Positions 34,812 through 43,881 are shown, numbered from the stretch's first letter. The stretch: DNA of 64,000 bases from Aeromicrobium panaciterrae (GCF_031457275.1 NZ_JAVDWH010000001.1:558001-622000); one strand, 5' to 3'. A program made the numbers and translations. The notes: a model not told the origin generated them from the letters alone.

Positions 34812-36340
34812 ACAGACGCGCCTGGGCTCTCGGCCTCGCACTCGTGCTCATCATCACCGCGGTCATCGTGGGCGCGGCTTACGTGATCACCGATCGCGAG
34901 ACCTGGACCAAGCCTGAGCCGGTCGCGTCGGACGTACCCAGCGACCTTTCGAAGTTCTACACGCAAGATGTCTCGTGGAGCAGCTGTGACGATGCCAAGT
35001 GCGCCGACGTGGCCGTTCCCATCGACTACGACGACCCCACCGGCGCGACGACCAAGCTCGCGGTCAAGGTGATCCCGTCGCTCGGTGGTGCCGCCAAGCG
35101 CAGCATCTTCGTGAACCCCGGCGGACCTGGCGGCGACGCCACAGACTTCGCCGACACGATGTCGTCGGAGTTCGGCAACGAGGTGCTCGAGACGTACGAC
35201 ATCGTTGGCGTCGATCCCCGAGGCGTCGGCGACAGCGAACCGCTCCAGTGCATGTCAGACGACAACTTCTCCGACTTCACCAACGTCGATCCCGACCCCA
35301 ACACTCCTGAGGAGATCGCTGCGCTTCGCAAGAGCGTGACTGATCTCGGCACGGCCTGTGAGCGTGAGGGTGGCGAGCTCGCGGCCCATGTCTCCACCGA
35401 GGAGGCTGCACGCGACATGGACGTCGTACGTGCTCTGCTCGGCCGCAAGAAGATGGACTGGTTTGGCGCCTCCTACGGCACCCAGCTCGGCGCGACGTAC
35501 GCGACGCTGTTCCCCAAGACCGTCGGACGCATGGTCCTCGACGGTGCGGTTGACCCGGCACTCAGCGTGATTGAGTCCGCGATTGGTCAGGCGACCGGGT
35601 TCCAGCGCGCTCTCGTGGCATTCGCCAAGGACTGCATCAAGAAGGACTCGTGCCCGCTCGGCAACGACCTCGATGCTGGCATGGCCAAGATTTCCGACCT
35701 CATGCGTCGGCTCGACGAGACTCCTATGGAGACCGGAGATCCTTCCCGCGAGTTGACCGAGGGCCTGGCGTTCTACGGGGTCGCCGTCACGCTCTACGAC
35801 AAGGGCACGTGGCACTACCTCGAGCGTGGACTCAAGGAAGCCTTCGGGGGCGATGGCACGACATTGCTCGTGCTCTCCGACGCCTACTTCGACCGCGATC
35901 CCAACGGCAAGTACGGCGACAACATCGGTGAGGTCATCTACGCCGTCAGCAGCCTCGATGTCGCCGATCCGCCGACTCTGGCGGAGGTGGAGGCTGCGTT
36001 GCCTCGCTTCGAGAAGATCTCTCCGGTGTTCGGACGCGCACTCGGTTGGGGCACGCTGTCGCCCAGCGACTGGCCGATCAAGGCGACGCATCCACAGGTC
36101 AAGATCGACGGCGAGGGGGCTCCGCCGATCATCGTGGTTGGAACGACGCGAGACCCAGCCACACCGTACGAAGGGGCCCAGTCCCTGGCGAAGCAGTTGG
36201 CGTCAGGTGTTCTGATCTCCCGCGATGGTGACGGCCACACGGCCTATTCGTCCGGCAACCAGTGCATCAGCAAGGCCGTCGACGAGTACCTCGTCTCCGG
36301 CAAGGTGCCCAAGGATGGGCTGTTCTGCAAGGCTGAGTAG
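34808..36340 (+). CDS. Exported alpha/beta hydrolase, tripeptidyl-aminopeptidase type
   Basis: A 510-aa protein with an N-terminal membrane anchor or signal (RAWALGLALVLIITAVIVG), then FVNPGGPGGDA for the oxyanion region, nucleophile elbow GASYGTQLG, late Asp in VVGTTRDPATPYE and His in GDGHTAYSSGNQC. This matches the actinobacterial TAP/SlpD family of serine peptidases. No lipobox Cys is seen near the signal. ATG overlaps the holB stop, so it is the last gene of the tmk-holB operon. Likely a cell-surface peptidase; physiological substrate unknown. Confidence 0.87.
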   Translation: MNRRAWALGLALVLIITAVIVGAAYVITDRETWTKPEPVASDVPSDLSKFYTQDVSWSSCDDAKCADVAVPIDYDDPTGATTKLAVKVIPSLGGAAKRSIFVNPGGPGGDATDFADTMSSEFGNEVLETYDIVGVDPRGVGDSEPLQCMSDDNFSDFTNVDPDPNTPEEIAALRKSVTDLGTACEREGGELAAHVSTEEAARDMDVVRALLGRKKMDWFGASYGTQLGATYATLFPKTVGRMVLDGAVDPALSVIESAIGQATGFQRALVAFAKDCIKKDSCPLGNDLDAGMAKISDLMRRLDETPMETGDPSRELTEGLAFYGVAVTLYDKGTWHYLERGLKEAFGGDGTTLLVLSDAYFDRDPNGKYGDNIGEVIYAVSSLDVADPPTLAEVEAALPRFEKISPVFGRALGWGTLSPSDWPIKATHPQVKIDGEGAPPIIVVGTTRDPATPYEGAQSLAKQLASGVLISRDGDGHTAYSSGNQCISKAVDEYLVSGKVPKDGLFCKAE

Positions 36341-36346
36341 CAAGCG

Positions 36347-36868
36347 CTACTTCGCGCCGCCGAGCAGGCTGCCGAGGATCGAGCCGAGATCGGGAGCGTC
36401 CGACTTTGCGGTCGAGTTGGCCTTTTCGACTTCGGCCTTCACGGCACCCGCATCGGCCTTTCCGCTACCGGCGACTCTGCTCGCGAGGAAGGCCATCACG
36501 ATCGGCGCGGCGATCTTGAGGATCTTTTCGACGTCGATTCCGGACACTCCGGACTTGTCGCCAATGGCCTGCGAGACATCGGGCGTGGAGCCGCCGAGCA
36601 CCTTCTCGAGGATGCCGCTGCCGGCCACACCGCTGATCAGGGCACCGAGGTCCCCGAGCGGTTGGGCTTCGGCGTGATCGCCGAGCGCGCTGGCCAGCGA
36701 AGCTGCACCGTCACCGCTCTGGACGTTCTTGTCGAGGCCGCCGAGCAGAGCGGGGAGGCTGTCCTTGAGGACTTCCTGCACCTTGCCGGGCTCGATGCCG
36801 AGCTGCTGGGCGATGTTGTCGAGGGTGTCCGTGTCGATGCCGGAAAGGATGTCGTCTGCGAGAGCCAT
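36347..36868 (-). CDS. DUF937-family protein
   Basis: A 173-aa small protein rich in Ala, Gly and Asp. LADDILSGIDTDTLDNIAQQLG and VQEVLKDSLPALLGGL match the YidB/DUF937 pattern of a helical bundle. The C terminus has a Gly-rich LGSILGSLLGGA. Function unknown. Convergent with the peptidase; TACGCT six nucleotides before ATG suggests leaderless expression. Confidence 0.82.
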   Translation of the reverse strand: MALADDILSGIDTDTLDNIAQQLGIEPGKVQEVLKDSLPALLGGLDKNVQSGDGAASLASALGDHAEAQPLGDLGALISGVAGSGILEKVLGGSTPDVSQAIGDKSGVSGIDVEKILKIAAPIVMAFLASRVAGSGKADAGAVKAEVEKANSTAKSDAPDLGSILGSLLGGAK

Positions 36869-36874
36869 GCAGGC

Positions 36875-36880
36875 AGCGTA
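36875..36880 (-). promoter_or_regulatory. Candidate -10 box of DUF937 gene
   Basis: Minus-strand TACGCT ends six nucleotides before ATG 36868. Confidence 0.4.
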
Positions 36881-36913
36881 GACCTGCCGTGTGAACTCGA
36901 CCAGACCAACGAG

Positions 36914-37201
36914 TTAGTTGCGGATGGCCTCGTGGTGGCGGATGACCTCTTCGATGATGAAGTTGATGAACTTCTCGGCGAATGCCGGGTCGAGATCGGC
37001 CTCTGCGGCGAGGGCGCGCAGTCGGGTGATCTGCCGTGACTCACGCTCAGGGTCGGCAGGCGGCATGCTGTGCTCAGCCTTGAGCTTGCCGACGCGCTTC
37101 GTGTACTTGAATCGCTCCGCCAAGACATGGATCAGCGCAGCATCGATGTTGTCGATGCTCGCTCGGATCTCCTCGAGCTCTGCCTGCGTCGCGTCAGTCA
37201 C
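36914..37201 (-). CDS. Chorismate mutase, AroQ type
   Basis: A 95-aa all-helical chorismate mutase domain. IRASIDNIDAALIHVLAERFKYTKRVGKLK contains the Arg and Lys of the AroQ active site in the expected order; the C-terminal helix is FINFIIEEVIRHHE. It converts chorismate to prephenate for Phe/Tyr synthesis. GTG start with TAGAAT seven nucleotides upstream. Confidence 0.9.
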   Translation of the reverse strand: MTDATQAELEEIRASIDNIDAALIHVLAERFKYTKRVGKLKAEHSMPPADPERESRQITRLRALAAEADLDPAFAEKFINFIIEEVIRHHEAIRN

Positions 37202-37208
37202 GGATGCG

Positions 37209-37214
37209 ATTCTA
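37209..37214 (-). promoter_or_regulatory. Candidate -10 box of chorismate mutase gene
   Basis: Minus-strand TAGAAT ends seven nucleotides before GTG 37201, close to consensus. Confidence 0.45.
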
Positions 37215-37297
37215 CGGTGCTGAGGTCAGTTCGTTCCCGGTACGGCCAACCGGTAGACTCTTGCTTCGGTTCGGCGGGCGATCCTCGCTGAACCTTG

Positions 37298-37373
37298 GCC
37301 GCTTTAGCTCAGTCGGTAGAGCGTTTCACTCGTAATGAAAAGGTCATCGGTTCGATTCCGATAAGCGGCTCCA
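37298..37373 (+). tRNA. tRNA-Thr (anticodon CGU)
   Basis: The cloverleaf is complete: acceptor GCCGCTT pairs with AAGCGGC, D-arm GCTC...GAGC, anticodon stem TTTCA/TGAAA with loop CTCGTAA (anticodon CGT), T-arm TCGGTTCGATTCCGA, and encoded CCA at 37371-37373. Its 3' half is the attachment site of the element that follows. Confidence 0.96.
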
Positions 37374-37374
37374 C
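37329..37374 (+). repeat. attL, 46-bp direct repeat in tRNA-Thr
   Basis: Runs from the anticodon loop through CCA plus one base. Identical to 44895-44940; flanking bases differ at both ends. Confidence 0.93.
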
Positions 37375-37387
37375 ACGTCCCAGCAGG

Positions 37388-38494
37388 TCACGGCAGTTTG
37401 TGGGCATCTGGACGATTCACCCCATCTGATGAGGTTTGCCCCAGATTTGCCCCGGGGCCATTTAGGAGAGCTAATCCAGCTCGATCTGCCGTCGTGCCGA
37501 GGTGATGGACGTATCGGTCTGTCGTGCTGATATCTGCGTGACCCATCCACGTCTTGACCGTCACGACTGGTACTCCGCGTGCCAGCCAGAGGCAAGCGGC
37601 GGTGTGTCTGAGGTCGTGGATTCGTCGCCCTTTTCCCAAGTTTCGCCAATCGGTGCTTCGCATGAATGCGGTGCGATGAATGGCCGCGCCTCGATCGGTC
37701 GTGATGAGCAGGTCGGTTGGAGCTTTAGCCTGCGCCATTGCCAGTAGCAGGGGCTTAACGCGGTCAGCGACAGGCACAAGTCGGGAGTGCCCGGACTTGG
37801 TGGATTTGGTGTCTCGGCCTTCGCTTCGACTTCTCTGCACGCGCAGCATCGCATCAGGTACTTCGATCAGATCACCTACACGCAGTGCGCGAAGTTCCCC
37901 CCATCGCAGACCAGTCCAGGCGGCGACTACGACCACATCGGCGAGACGTTCATTCAGCTTGGCAATCTCATCGGCAAGGAGGTCGATCTCAGCCTCCGTG
38001 AATGGCTGCATTTCGACGGCAGGATCTATCCGTCTGGGCGCACGGACTCCGGCAACCGGGGAAGCTGTCGTCAGTCGTGCACGTACGCAGTCCGCGAAGA
38101 AGGCGGAAAGGGATGCGCGGTATCTGACGACGGAGCTGTGCGCTCGGTCATCGCGCGACCACCCGACCAGCAACTGAGCGACGTGTGCCTCGGTGACGGC
38201 ATTCACAGACAAACCCATGAACCAGCGTGGCAAAACCCGCGCCAGGTCGGCATCGACAGTCAGGGTTCCGGGCGCGACGGCGCCCTCTCTGTCGCGGACC
38301 CAAGTCGCTAGGCGAGTCTCAACCCGAACACGACCAGCTTTCAGGTCGACACCGGCAGACAGTTTGGATTGTTCCGACGCGGCCCAAGTCTGCGCTTCAC
38401 GTTTTGTGTCGAATGTCTTCGCGCCGACATACCGACGACCGTCCTTGACGACTGCGGTCCATCGACCGTTGGCCTCTTTGCGAATCGCGGCCAT
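37388..38494 (-). CDS. int: Tyrosine recombinase (integrase)
   Basis: A 368-aa phage-type integrase. The N-terminal arm-binding domain (GRWTAVVKDGRRYVGAKTF) is followed by a SAM-like core-binding domain. The catalytic residues are seen in TGLRWGELRAL (Arg), HDLRHTAACLW (His-x-x-Arg) and MGHADISTTDRYVHH (His and nucleophile Tyr). The ATG at 38494 is fixed by an ATGA overlap with the xis stop; a longer frame to 38524 exists. It reads towards the tRNA, ending 14 bp from attL. Confidence 0.95.
   Translation of the reverse strand: MAAIRKEANGRWTAVVKDGRRYVGAKTFDTKREAQTWAASEQSKLSAGVDLKAGRVRVETRLATWVRDREGAVAPGTLTVDADLARVLPRWFMGLSVNAVTEAHVAQLLVGWSRDDRAHSSVVRYRASLSAFFADCVRARLTTASPVAGVRAPRRIDPAVEMQPFTEAEIDLLADEIAKLNERLADVVVVAAWTGLRWGELRALRVGDLIEVPDAMLRVQRSRSEGRDTKSTKSGHSRLVPVADRVKPLLLAMAQAKAPTDLLITTDRGAAIHRTAFMRSTDWRNLGKGRRIHDLRHTAACLWLARGVPVVTVKTWMGHADISTTDRYVHHLGTTADRAGLALLNGPGANLGQTSSDGVNRPDAHKLP
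37435..37453 (+). repeat. Candidate integrase arm site, left
   Basis: Two copies of TTTGCCCC with an 11-bp period (37435-37442 and 37446-37453), inside the 3' end of int. The same pair appears beside attR. Confidence 0.55.
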
Positions 38495-38673
38495 CACGCG
38501 CCGCCACGGTGCGATCGAATCCACGCGAGAACATCGGTAGACAGATAGCGCGGGGACTTTGGAGTTACCCAGATGACGGGGGGGCCGTCACCGGCAAGCC
38601 GCATCCGACAAAGCGTCGACGGATGAACGCCGAGTAGTCCGGCGACAGTCCGCGAGTTCAGCAGAGCCTCCAT
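38494..38673 (-). CDS. xis: Excisionase-like helix-turn-helix protein
   Basis: A 59-aa ORF read directly from the minus strand. It starts MEALLNSRTVAGLLGVHPST and continues with LCRMRLAGDGPPVIWV, a MerR/Xis-type winged helix, then SPRYLSTDVLAWIRSHRGGA. ATG overlaps the rep stop by one base (TGATG) and its stop overlaps the int ATG (ATGA), so rep-xis-int is one coupled operon. It should favour excision by bending attL/attR DNA. Confidence 0.88.
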   Translation of the reverse strand: MEALLNSRTVAGLLGVHPSTLCRMRLAGDGPPVIWVTPKSPRYLSTDVLAWIRSHRGGA

Positions 38674-39734
38674 CAGGCCAACCCAAGGCGACGCCGCTGT
38701 ATGGCCAGACGGTGCTCGATGCTCACTCCGCGCACATGCTCGTCCTTGGTCATCACGCTCTTGAGGACTACGAGAAGTTCCTCGATGGTGCGCGCGTCAA
38801 AGTGCGCGCCTGCCGCTGTTGCATAGCCGATGAGAGCAGGGAGGAGGATTCGGAGTGAACCTTCTCGCGAGCCAATCCGTACGAGTTCATCGCCGATGGG
38901 TGCACCGGCCAATTGTGCATCCTGTATCCGCCGCCAGTCGTCCGAGACTGGTCGGCGCGATCGGTTTGAATCGCCGCTGGGTTCGCGCAAACTGAGCCAT
39001 TCGCCAGTGAGGTACTTCCACAGCGTCCGGCGATTTCGGAGGACATCATCAGGGTCACTTAGACCGAAGTCGCGGAGTGCGTCCCGGCGGAGCTGAAACT
39101 CCACTCGTACAACTCGGTCGCCTGGCTTGTAGGCATCGCCCCACACGCTGGGCCACCAGTCGGTTCCTTTTTGCAGCGACTCAAGGGTCTTGTCGTAGAT
39201 TCGGGCAAGAATTGCGTTACCGGCGCCCCACCCGAGTCCAGTGAGGTCTTCGTCGTCTTCCCAGGTCCGGCGAGCTTTGGCTCGTGAAACGAAATCGCGA
39301 CGGTCTTCGGCGACGAGGCTCCAACCTTGTACGTCGACGAAGAGGTCCATTCGGCTCACTTGCCAGTCGATGTGGCCGAGGATCGCGGCGAAAGTTTCGC
39401 GGCACCATTTCACGACGGCTTCGATACCTACGGCGTGAATGAACTCGGCATGAGGCTGGACGAAAACCGTCGGCAAGTTGTCGCTGTAGGTCATCCCAAC
39501 CATCGCGTGCCTGTGCTCAAGTCGGAACCGATGCTTGTTGAGCGGCCCCCAGCCCACCAGGAATTGCTCGTTGCCGAGAGTGAGTGGAACGGGGTCGCGG
39601 TTGACGCTGGCGAGCGTGCGAGCTCGTTCGAGGTCTTCCACCAGTGCGGAGGTCAGAACTCCACGGCCTGTCAGGTACAGAGCATCAACGCCAGACGCCA
39701 GCTCTTTCAGTGAATTGTTCCGTTCTATATCCAT
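38673..39734 (-). CDS. Replication initiator, Rep_trans-like
   Basis: A 353-aa protein resembling rolling-circle initiators of the Rep_trans (replication initiation factor) family. WQVSRMDLFVDVQGW gives the Asp-rich strand, ILARIYDKTLESLQK contains the Tyr-Asp-Lys segment, and VVRVEFQLRRDALRDFG the RxExxLRR strand. The ATG at 39734 is preferred over TTG at 39770 because a clear promoter (TTGACG, 17 nt, TACATT) ends seven nucleotides before it; the TTG is itself part of the -35. Likely drives autonomous replication of the excised element. Domain assignment is from motif recall. Confidence 0.72.
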   Translation of the reverse strand: MDIERNNSLKELASGVDALYLTGRGVLTSALVEDLERARTLASVNRDPVPLTLGNEQFLVGWGPLNKHRFRLEHRHAMVGMTYSDNLPTVFVQPHAEFIHAVGIEAVVKWCRETFAAILGHIDWQVSRMDLFVDVQGWSLVAEDRRDFVSRAKARRTWEDDEDLTGLGWGAGNAILARIYDKTLESLQKGTDWWPSVWGDAYKPGDRVVRVEFQLRRDALRDFGLSDPDDVLRNRRTLWKYLTGEWLSLREPSGDSNRSRRPVSDDWRRIQDAQLAGAPIGDELVRIGSREGSLRILLPALIGYATAAGAHFDARTIEELLVVLKSVMTKDEHVRGVSIEHRLAIQRRRLGLA

Positions 39735-39741
39735 ATATGAG

Positions 39742-39787
39742 AATGTAGTCAGACCAAGCACGGTCGTCAATACTTCCAGATATGGAA
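39742..39787 (-). promoter_or_regulatory. Promoter and operator of rep-xis-int
   Basis: On the minus strand: palindrome TTCCA-GATA-TGGAA (39774-39787), then -35 TTGACG (39765-39770), 17-nt spacer, -10 TACATT (39742-39747), seven nucleotides, ATG 39734. The palindrome shares TTCCATAT-like half-sites with the operator at 40152-40171. Confidence 0.68.
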
Positions 39788-39792
39788 ATAGT

Positions 39793-40152
39793 CTATTCTT
39801 CCTCGGAGGCGGAGAACCATTTCTTCAGATCGACGGAGACGCCGCGCATGTCGTATTCGTCTGGATGAGTTCCAAAGACCGTGCGGAACCACTTGACCTT
39901 GCGATACACAGTGGTGGGCGCCATTCCCAGGTCGATAAGTCCTTGATATCCGCCGTAGGCATGCCACATAACCCAGAAGCCCACTAGATCGGTGACTTTG
40001 TTGGCCGAGTACCTGCGTGCAAGGGGTCGAAGGACAGGATCCGTGATTGGTGCAACGTTCTTTTCGGTCCAGGCCAGATAGCGATCCCACGCTTTGCGGG
40101 CTTTGCCCCTGCCCTCAGGGGACGGCATTGGGTCGGATCGGAAGTCAGTCAT
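39793..40152 (-). CDS. Small helix-turn-helix protein of the element
   Basis: A 119-aa protein, not assigned to a named family. The central part VGFWVMWHAYGGYQGLIDLG is followed by MAPTTVYRKVKWFRTVFG, an HTH-like pattern, and the C terminus is acidic (WFSASEEE). It lies just upstream of rep and its own start sits in a palindrome that encloses its -10, which suggests autoregulation. Probably the element's transcription or copy-control regulator; inference. Confidence 0.65.
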   Translation of the reverse strand: MTDFRSDPMPSPEGRGKARKAWDRYLAWTEKNVAPITDPVLRPLARRYSANKVTDLVGFWVMWHAYGGYQGLIDLGMAPTTVYRKVKWFRTVFGTHPDEYDMRGVSVDLKKWFSASEEE

Positions 40153-40171
40153 AGTTCCATATTAGGAACTA
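40152..40171 (-). promoter_or_regulatory. Operator/promoter of the HTH gene
   Basis: Perfect inverted repeat TAGTTCC-N6-GGAACTA. The N6 on the minus strand is TAATAT, a good -10 that ends six nucleotides before ATG 40152. A repressor bound here would cover the -10. Confidence 0.65.
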
Positions 40172-43100
40172 CCGTCCACAGTCTGAGGAGTGGGCTCGTC
40201 TACCGGTGGTTTGCTGGGCCACCAGTTGCGGTCCCCGAGTAGTGCGGCGCAAGAAGGGACGACAAGGGTGCGGACAACGAAGGTGTCAAGAAGCAAACCG
40301 ACTGCGACCGCGAAACCCGTTTGGGCTAGGCCGTGGACCGAGGAGCCGATGAGGGCGACAAATGCACTCGCGAAAATTATCCCGGCCGAGGTGATGACGG
40401 GTCCGGTAGCGGTAACGGCATCGGCCACGTCTCGACGGCTCAGGTTCAGCCCGCCCTCGCGCATGCGACTCATTAGCAGAATGTTGTAGTCGGCACCGAC
40501 CGCGACGAGGAGCACGAACGCAATGACTGGCACGTTGAACTCGATGTTTTGACCGATGAGGTGCTGCCAGAAGAGAGTGGTCAGGCCGAGGGCTGCGGCG
40601 CACGAGAGGATGACCGAGGCCAAGAGGTAGATGGGCGCGACGAGTGACCTGAGCGTGATGATCAGGATCAGCAGCACGATGGCGAGGACCAGGCCGACCA
40701 CGTATCGGGTGTCGTGATCAAGATATTCTTGTAGGTCCGCTCCTAGACCCCCAGCGCCTGTCGCGAGGATGTCAGTGTCCTCCAATGTCGTGCCGCGGAT
40801 GGCTTGTTTGGCCGCGTCGTGAGTGGCGGCGTACCTGTTGACACCGTCGACACTGAGAGGATCGGTCTTGCCGCTGATCTGGATGCGTGCCACTCGACCA
40901 TCGGAGCTGAGGAACGTCTTGCGTGCCAGGGCGAGGTCCTCGTCCTTGAGTGCACTAACGGGGAGGTAGAAGCCACCCGCGTCTACCGTGTTGGCTTCGT
41001 CTCGGACATCGGTCAGGTAGGTGCCTGCTTCATCAAGTCCGTCGGTGAGTTGGGATGTCTCGGTCGCAAGTTGGGTGATGCCTGGGCTGATTGCACTAGT
41101 GCCGTCAGCGAGCTGCTCGCTTCCTGCGGCGAGCTGGGCGAGTTTGTCTCGGAAGACTTTCTGTCCGTCTGCAAGCTCCCCGCTGCCCTTTTCTGCGCGG
41201 ACCAGGCCCTCATGCAACTTGCGCAGTCCGTCGGCGAGGTCGCTCTGGCCGGATCCAATGCGCTTGGCGGCGGTCGCGGCGTCTTGAAGGCCGCCGAGGA
41301 GCTGATCCTCTTGGGCGTCGACGATTTGCTTGAGTCCCTTTCGAGCCTTGTTGCAGATGGGGTCGATGCCGCACAGGGGATCGGCGGCGAGTGCCTGCTG
41401 AATCGATCTAAGTCCCTGAACACCTTGCGCCGCTTTGTCGTGAGCGCCCTGGAGGCCAGTGGCGAGCTGATTTGCGCCGTCGGCGAGCTGTGCGGCGCCT
41501 GATGCGGCGGTATCGGTCTTGTCGGCAGCGGTTCCAAGGCCGGCCTTGAGTTCGGTCAGGCCAGTGACGAATTGGTCGGCGCCGCTCACAGCCTGGGCGC
41601 TTCCGTCAGCGAGTTGTTTCGTTCCGCGATCAAGCTCCGTGGCCCCGTCGCTCAATTGGTCCAGCCCCGGTTGCGCTTTCGTGAGCTTGCGATCGGCCTC
41701 GTTCAGCTCCTTCGCCAGCGTTCCTAGCTGGTGGCTGATCTGGGCTTCACGCAGCGGCTTGCCCGCAGGTTGGGTGATGCTCCGTACTGAGGAGACCCCG
41801 GGGACTTTGGCAACCGCATTGCTCAATGTGTTGATACTGGCCAGGTCTTTTGGATTGCGCATGTCTCGTTTGGAGGTCACCAAGATGTAGTCGGGCAGGG
41901 TCTCGTTCGGCGCGAAGTGCTTAGACAGAGCGGCATTGCCGACGTTGCTGGGAGTGGTGGACGGCTGGGCTGCGCGGGTATCGAACGACAAGGTCATCGT
42001 AGGAAGAAACGCAGCCAGAGCGGCGAGGAAGAGGACGCTTCCAGCGAGGACTCTGCCGGGTCGTGTTGCGACCAAGGTGCCGACTCGGCTCCAGGTGGAT
42101 TCAGGGTGGATCGCAGGTGCAGGACCGATGCGGTGTCCGGCCCACGAGATGAGTACGGGGGTCAGGGTCAGGTTGGCGGCCAACGACACGGCGACCGCGA
42201 TTGCCATCCCTGGACCGGTGGTGGAGAAGATGCCGAGGTTGGCTGCGATCAAAGTGCAAGCGCCCAAGATGACCGTGGCCGCTGAAGCCACCAGAGCCGA
42301 GCCGATGCGAGTCGTTGCGGTATCAATCGCGGTTGTCACGTTGCCGCTGTCGCGGTACTCATCACGGAATCTGCTCAGCAGGAAGACGGAGTAGTCAGTA
42401 CCGGCGCCGAGCACAATCGCCATCACGAAGGCCGACGTGTAGGACGACAGTGCGAGCCCGGACTCCCCAAGTATGGAAAGCACGCCTCGCGTGCACACCA
42501 AGGCCACTCCGATGGTGGCCAGCGGAATCAGTACAGTGACAAGTCGCCGGTAGATCAACACCAGGATGAGTACCAACAGTCCGATGCTGACGGCGTGGAT
42601 CGTCTTCGACGCCTCATCGACAGCAGTGGTCAGGTCGGCCACTGTTGCTGGATCGCCGGTGATGTGAACCTTCGTGCCGGGATCAGGGTCCGCCTTGTCA
42701 ACAATGCTCCTCAGGAGCGCCACATCCTCGTTCGACCGAGGTGACCCAATCGGTGCCTTCAGCCCGACTGGTATATAGGTGGCACGTCCGTCCTTGCTCG
42801 TCAGCGAGGTCCGTAGCTGGCTTTGATCTAGGTAATCCTGAACCTCGACGATCTGTTTCGGGTGAGCATTCAAGCCACTCACGATGCGACGGTACGTCGC
42901 CTCATCAGAGTCGTTCAGGCCATCATCGTTGACTAGGACTACGAACGCGTATGCCTGTGTCTTTCCGGTGCCAAAGGCCGAGTCCATGGCTTCCAGGCCG
43001 CGAACGCTAGGTGCCCCATCTGGCAAGAATGCCGTCGTGCCCCGCTCGACGACCTCTTCCAAGCTGGGCGGGATCAAAACCAGCCCCACGCTGAGCGCGA

Positions 43101-43191
43101 TCCAAGCAGCAACTGTGAAGGCCGGGAACTTCAGGGCGAGGCGAGGGAGGCGCAGAACGCCGCGGCGACCGCTCTGTCGGCTTGGCTTCAT
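40162..43191 (-). CDS. MMPL-family RND-type transporter with heptad-rich periplasmic domain
   Basis: A 1009-aa transporter with two MMPL halves. Half one has GAGTDYSVFLLSRFRDEYR and half two VGADYNILLMSRMREGG, the proton-relay Asp-Tyr segments. The second periplasmic domain is very long, with many LADG/LATG repeats (QLADGSAQAVSGADQ, ELADGQKVFRDKLAQLAAG), predicted as coiled coil like YhgE/Pip proteins. Start uncertain: ATG 43191 has AGGA at fitting distance, ATG 43200 and GTG 43242 are alternatives. It is divergent from a TetR gene and is the main cargo of the element, likely a lipid or drug exporter. Confidence 0.9.
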   Translation of the reverse strand: MKPSRQSGRRGVLRLPRLALKFPAFTVAAWIALSVGLVLIPPSLEEVVERGTTAFLPDGAPSVRGLEAMDSAFGTGKTQAYAFVVLVNDDGLNDSDEATYRRIVSGLNAHPKQIVEVQDYLDQSQLRTSLTSKDGRATYIPVGLKAPIGSPRSNEDVALLRSIVDKADPDPGTKVHITGDPATVADLTTAVDEASKTIHAVSIGLLVLILVLIYRRLVTVLIPLATIGVALVCTRGVLSILGESGLALSSYTSAFVMAIVLGAGTDYSVFLLSRFRDEYRDSGNVTTAIDTATTRIGSALVASAATVILGACTLIAANLGIFSTTGPGMAIAVAVSLAANLTLTPVLISWAGHRIGPAPAIHPESTWSRVGTLVATRPGRVLAGSVLFLAALAAFLPTMTLSFDTRAAQPSTTPSNVGNAALSKHFAPNETLPDYILVTSKRDMRNPKDLASINTLSNAVAKVPGVSSVRSITQPAGKPLREAQISHQLGTLAKELNEADRKLTKAQPGLDQLSDGATELDRGTKQLADGSAQAVSGADQFVTGLTELKAGLGTAADKTDTAASGAAQLADGANQLATGLQGAHDKAAQGVQGLRSIQQALAADPLCGIDPICNKARKGLKQIVDAQEDQLLGGLQDAATAAKRIGSGQSDLADGLRKLHEGLVRAEKGSGELADGQKVFRDKLAQLAAGSEQLADGTSAISPGITQLATETSQLTDGLDEAGTYLTDVRDEANTVDAGGFYLPVSALKDEDLALARKTFLSSDGRVARIQISGKTDPLSVDGVNRYAATHDAAKQAIRGTTLEDTDILATGAGGLGADLQEYLDHDTRYVVGLVLAIVLLILIITLRSLVAPIYLLASVILSCAAALGLTTLFWQHLIGQNIEFNVPVIAFVLLVAVGADYNILLMSRMREGGLNLSRRDVADAVTATGPVITSAGIIFASAFVALIGSSVHGLAQTGFAVAVGLLLDTFVVRTLVVPSCAALLGDRNWWPSKPPVDEPTPQTVDGSS

Positions 43192-43214
43192 TGTCCACAT
43201 CCTAGTCACAGATG

Positions 43215-43231
43215 TTGAACTTAGAGTACAA
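43215..43231. promoter_or_regulatory. Candidate TetR operator
   Basis: Imperfect 17-bp palindrome TTGaACTtagAGTaCAA, six of eight pairs matching, in the gap between the divergent MMPL and TetR genes. A TAGACT -10 for tetR lies at 43250-43255. Confidence 0.45.
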
Positions 43232-43278
43232 ACTGCGGTCATGCAACGCTAGACTCACCTCGACAACAGGAGGATGCG

Positions 43279-43881
43279 ATGAGGGCACTGCCAGTTCAGC
43301 TCGCCACCAAGCTGTACGGAGCGGCCGAGTTGATGGCCGATCAAGGGCTGGACAACACCAAGATCGACGACATTGCCGAAGCGAGTGGCGTGCCGAAGGC
43401 GACCTTGTATTACTACTTCGCAGGCAAGGAGGAGATACTTGCGTTCTTGCTCAAAGACCTCCTTACCGCGATTGCCGGGGATGTGGCTGTGGCGGTGGCC
43501 GCGGATGGGCAAGCCAGCGAGCGCTTGGTCGGCGTGGTTCGCGCGCAATTGGATGTGATGGTTCGCCACCCCGCATTGTGCCGAGCTTTGGTCGGCGACC
43601 TCGGCCGAGCGACGCGACTACCGGAGCTTGCGGCGGCGCTTAGTGCAGCCTTCTACGAGCCCGTGGAGGAATTGTTGCGAGAAGGTGCAAAGGATGGCTC
43701 CCTACGAGCCACTGAGGACCCCATGTCGGAAGCCGTCATGATCTTCGGGACCGTGACGGTAGTTGGCCTAATGGAAGCCATATTCGGCCCACAGAACGAT
43801 CCGGAAAACATCGCTCGCGGAGTTTCACGTCTTCTGCTCGACGGCCTCGCTCCTCGGAACCCAGGAAAAGCGTCCTCATGA
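43279..43881 (+). CDS. TetR/AcrR-family regulator
   Basis: A 200-aa regulator. The N-terminal HTH reads TKIDDIAEASGVPKATLYYYFAGKEE, a textbook TetR recognition helix; the C-terminal ligand domain is unassigned. AGGAGG precedes the ATG. Divergent from the MMPL gene with a palindrome between, so it likely represses the transporter and itself. It is coupled to the thioesterase by ATGA. Confidence 0.92.
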   Translation: MRALPVQLATKLYGAAELMADQGLDNTKIDDIAEASGVPKATLYYYFAGKEEILAFLLKDLLTAIAGDVAVAVAADGQASERLVGVVRAQLDVMVRHPALCRALVGDLGRATRLPELAAALSAAFYEPVEELLREGAKDGSLRATEDPMSEAVMIFGTVTVVGLMEAIFGPQNDPENIARGVSRLLLDGLAPRNPGKASS

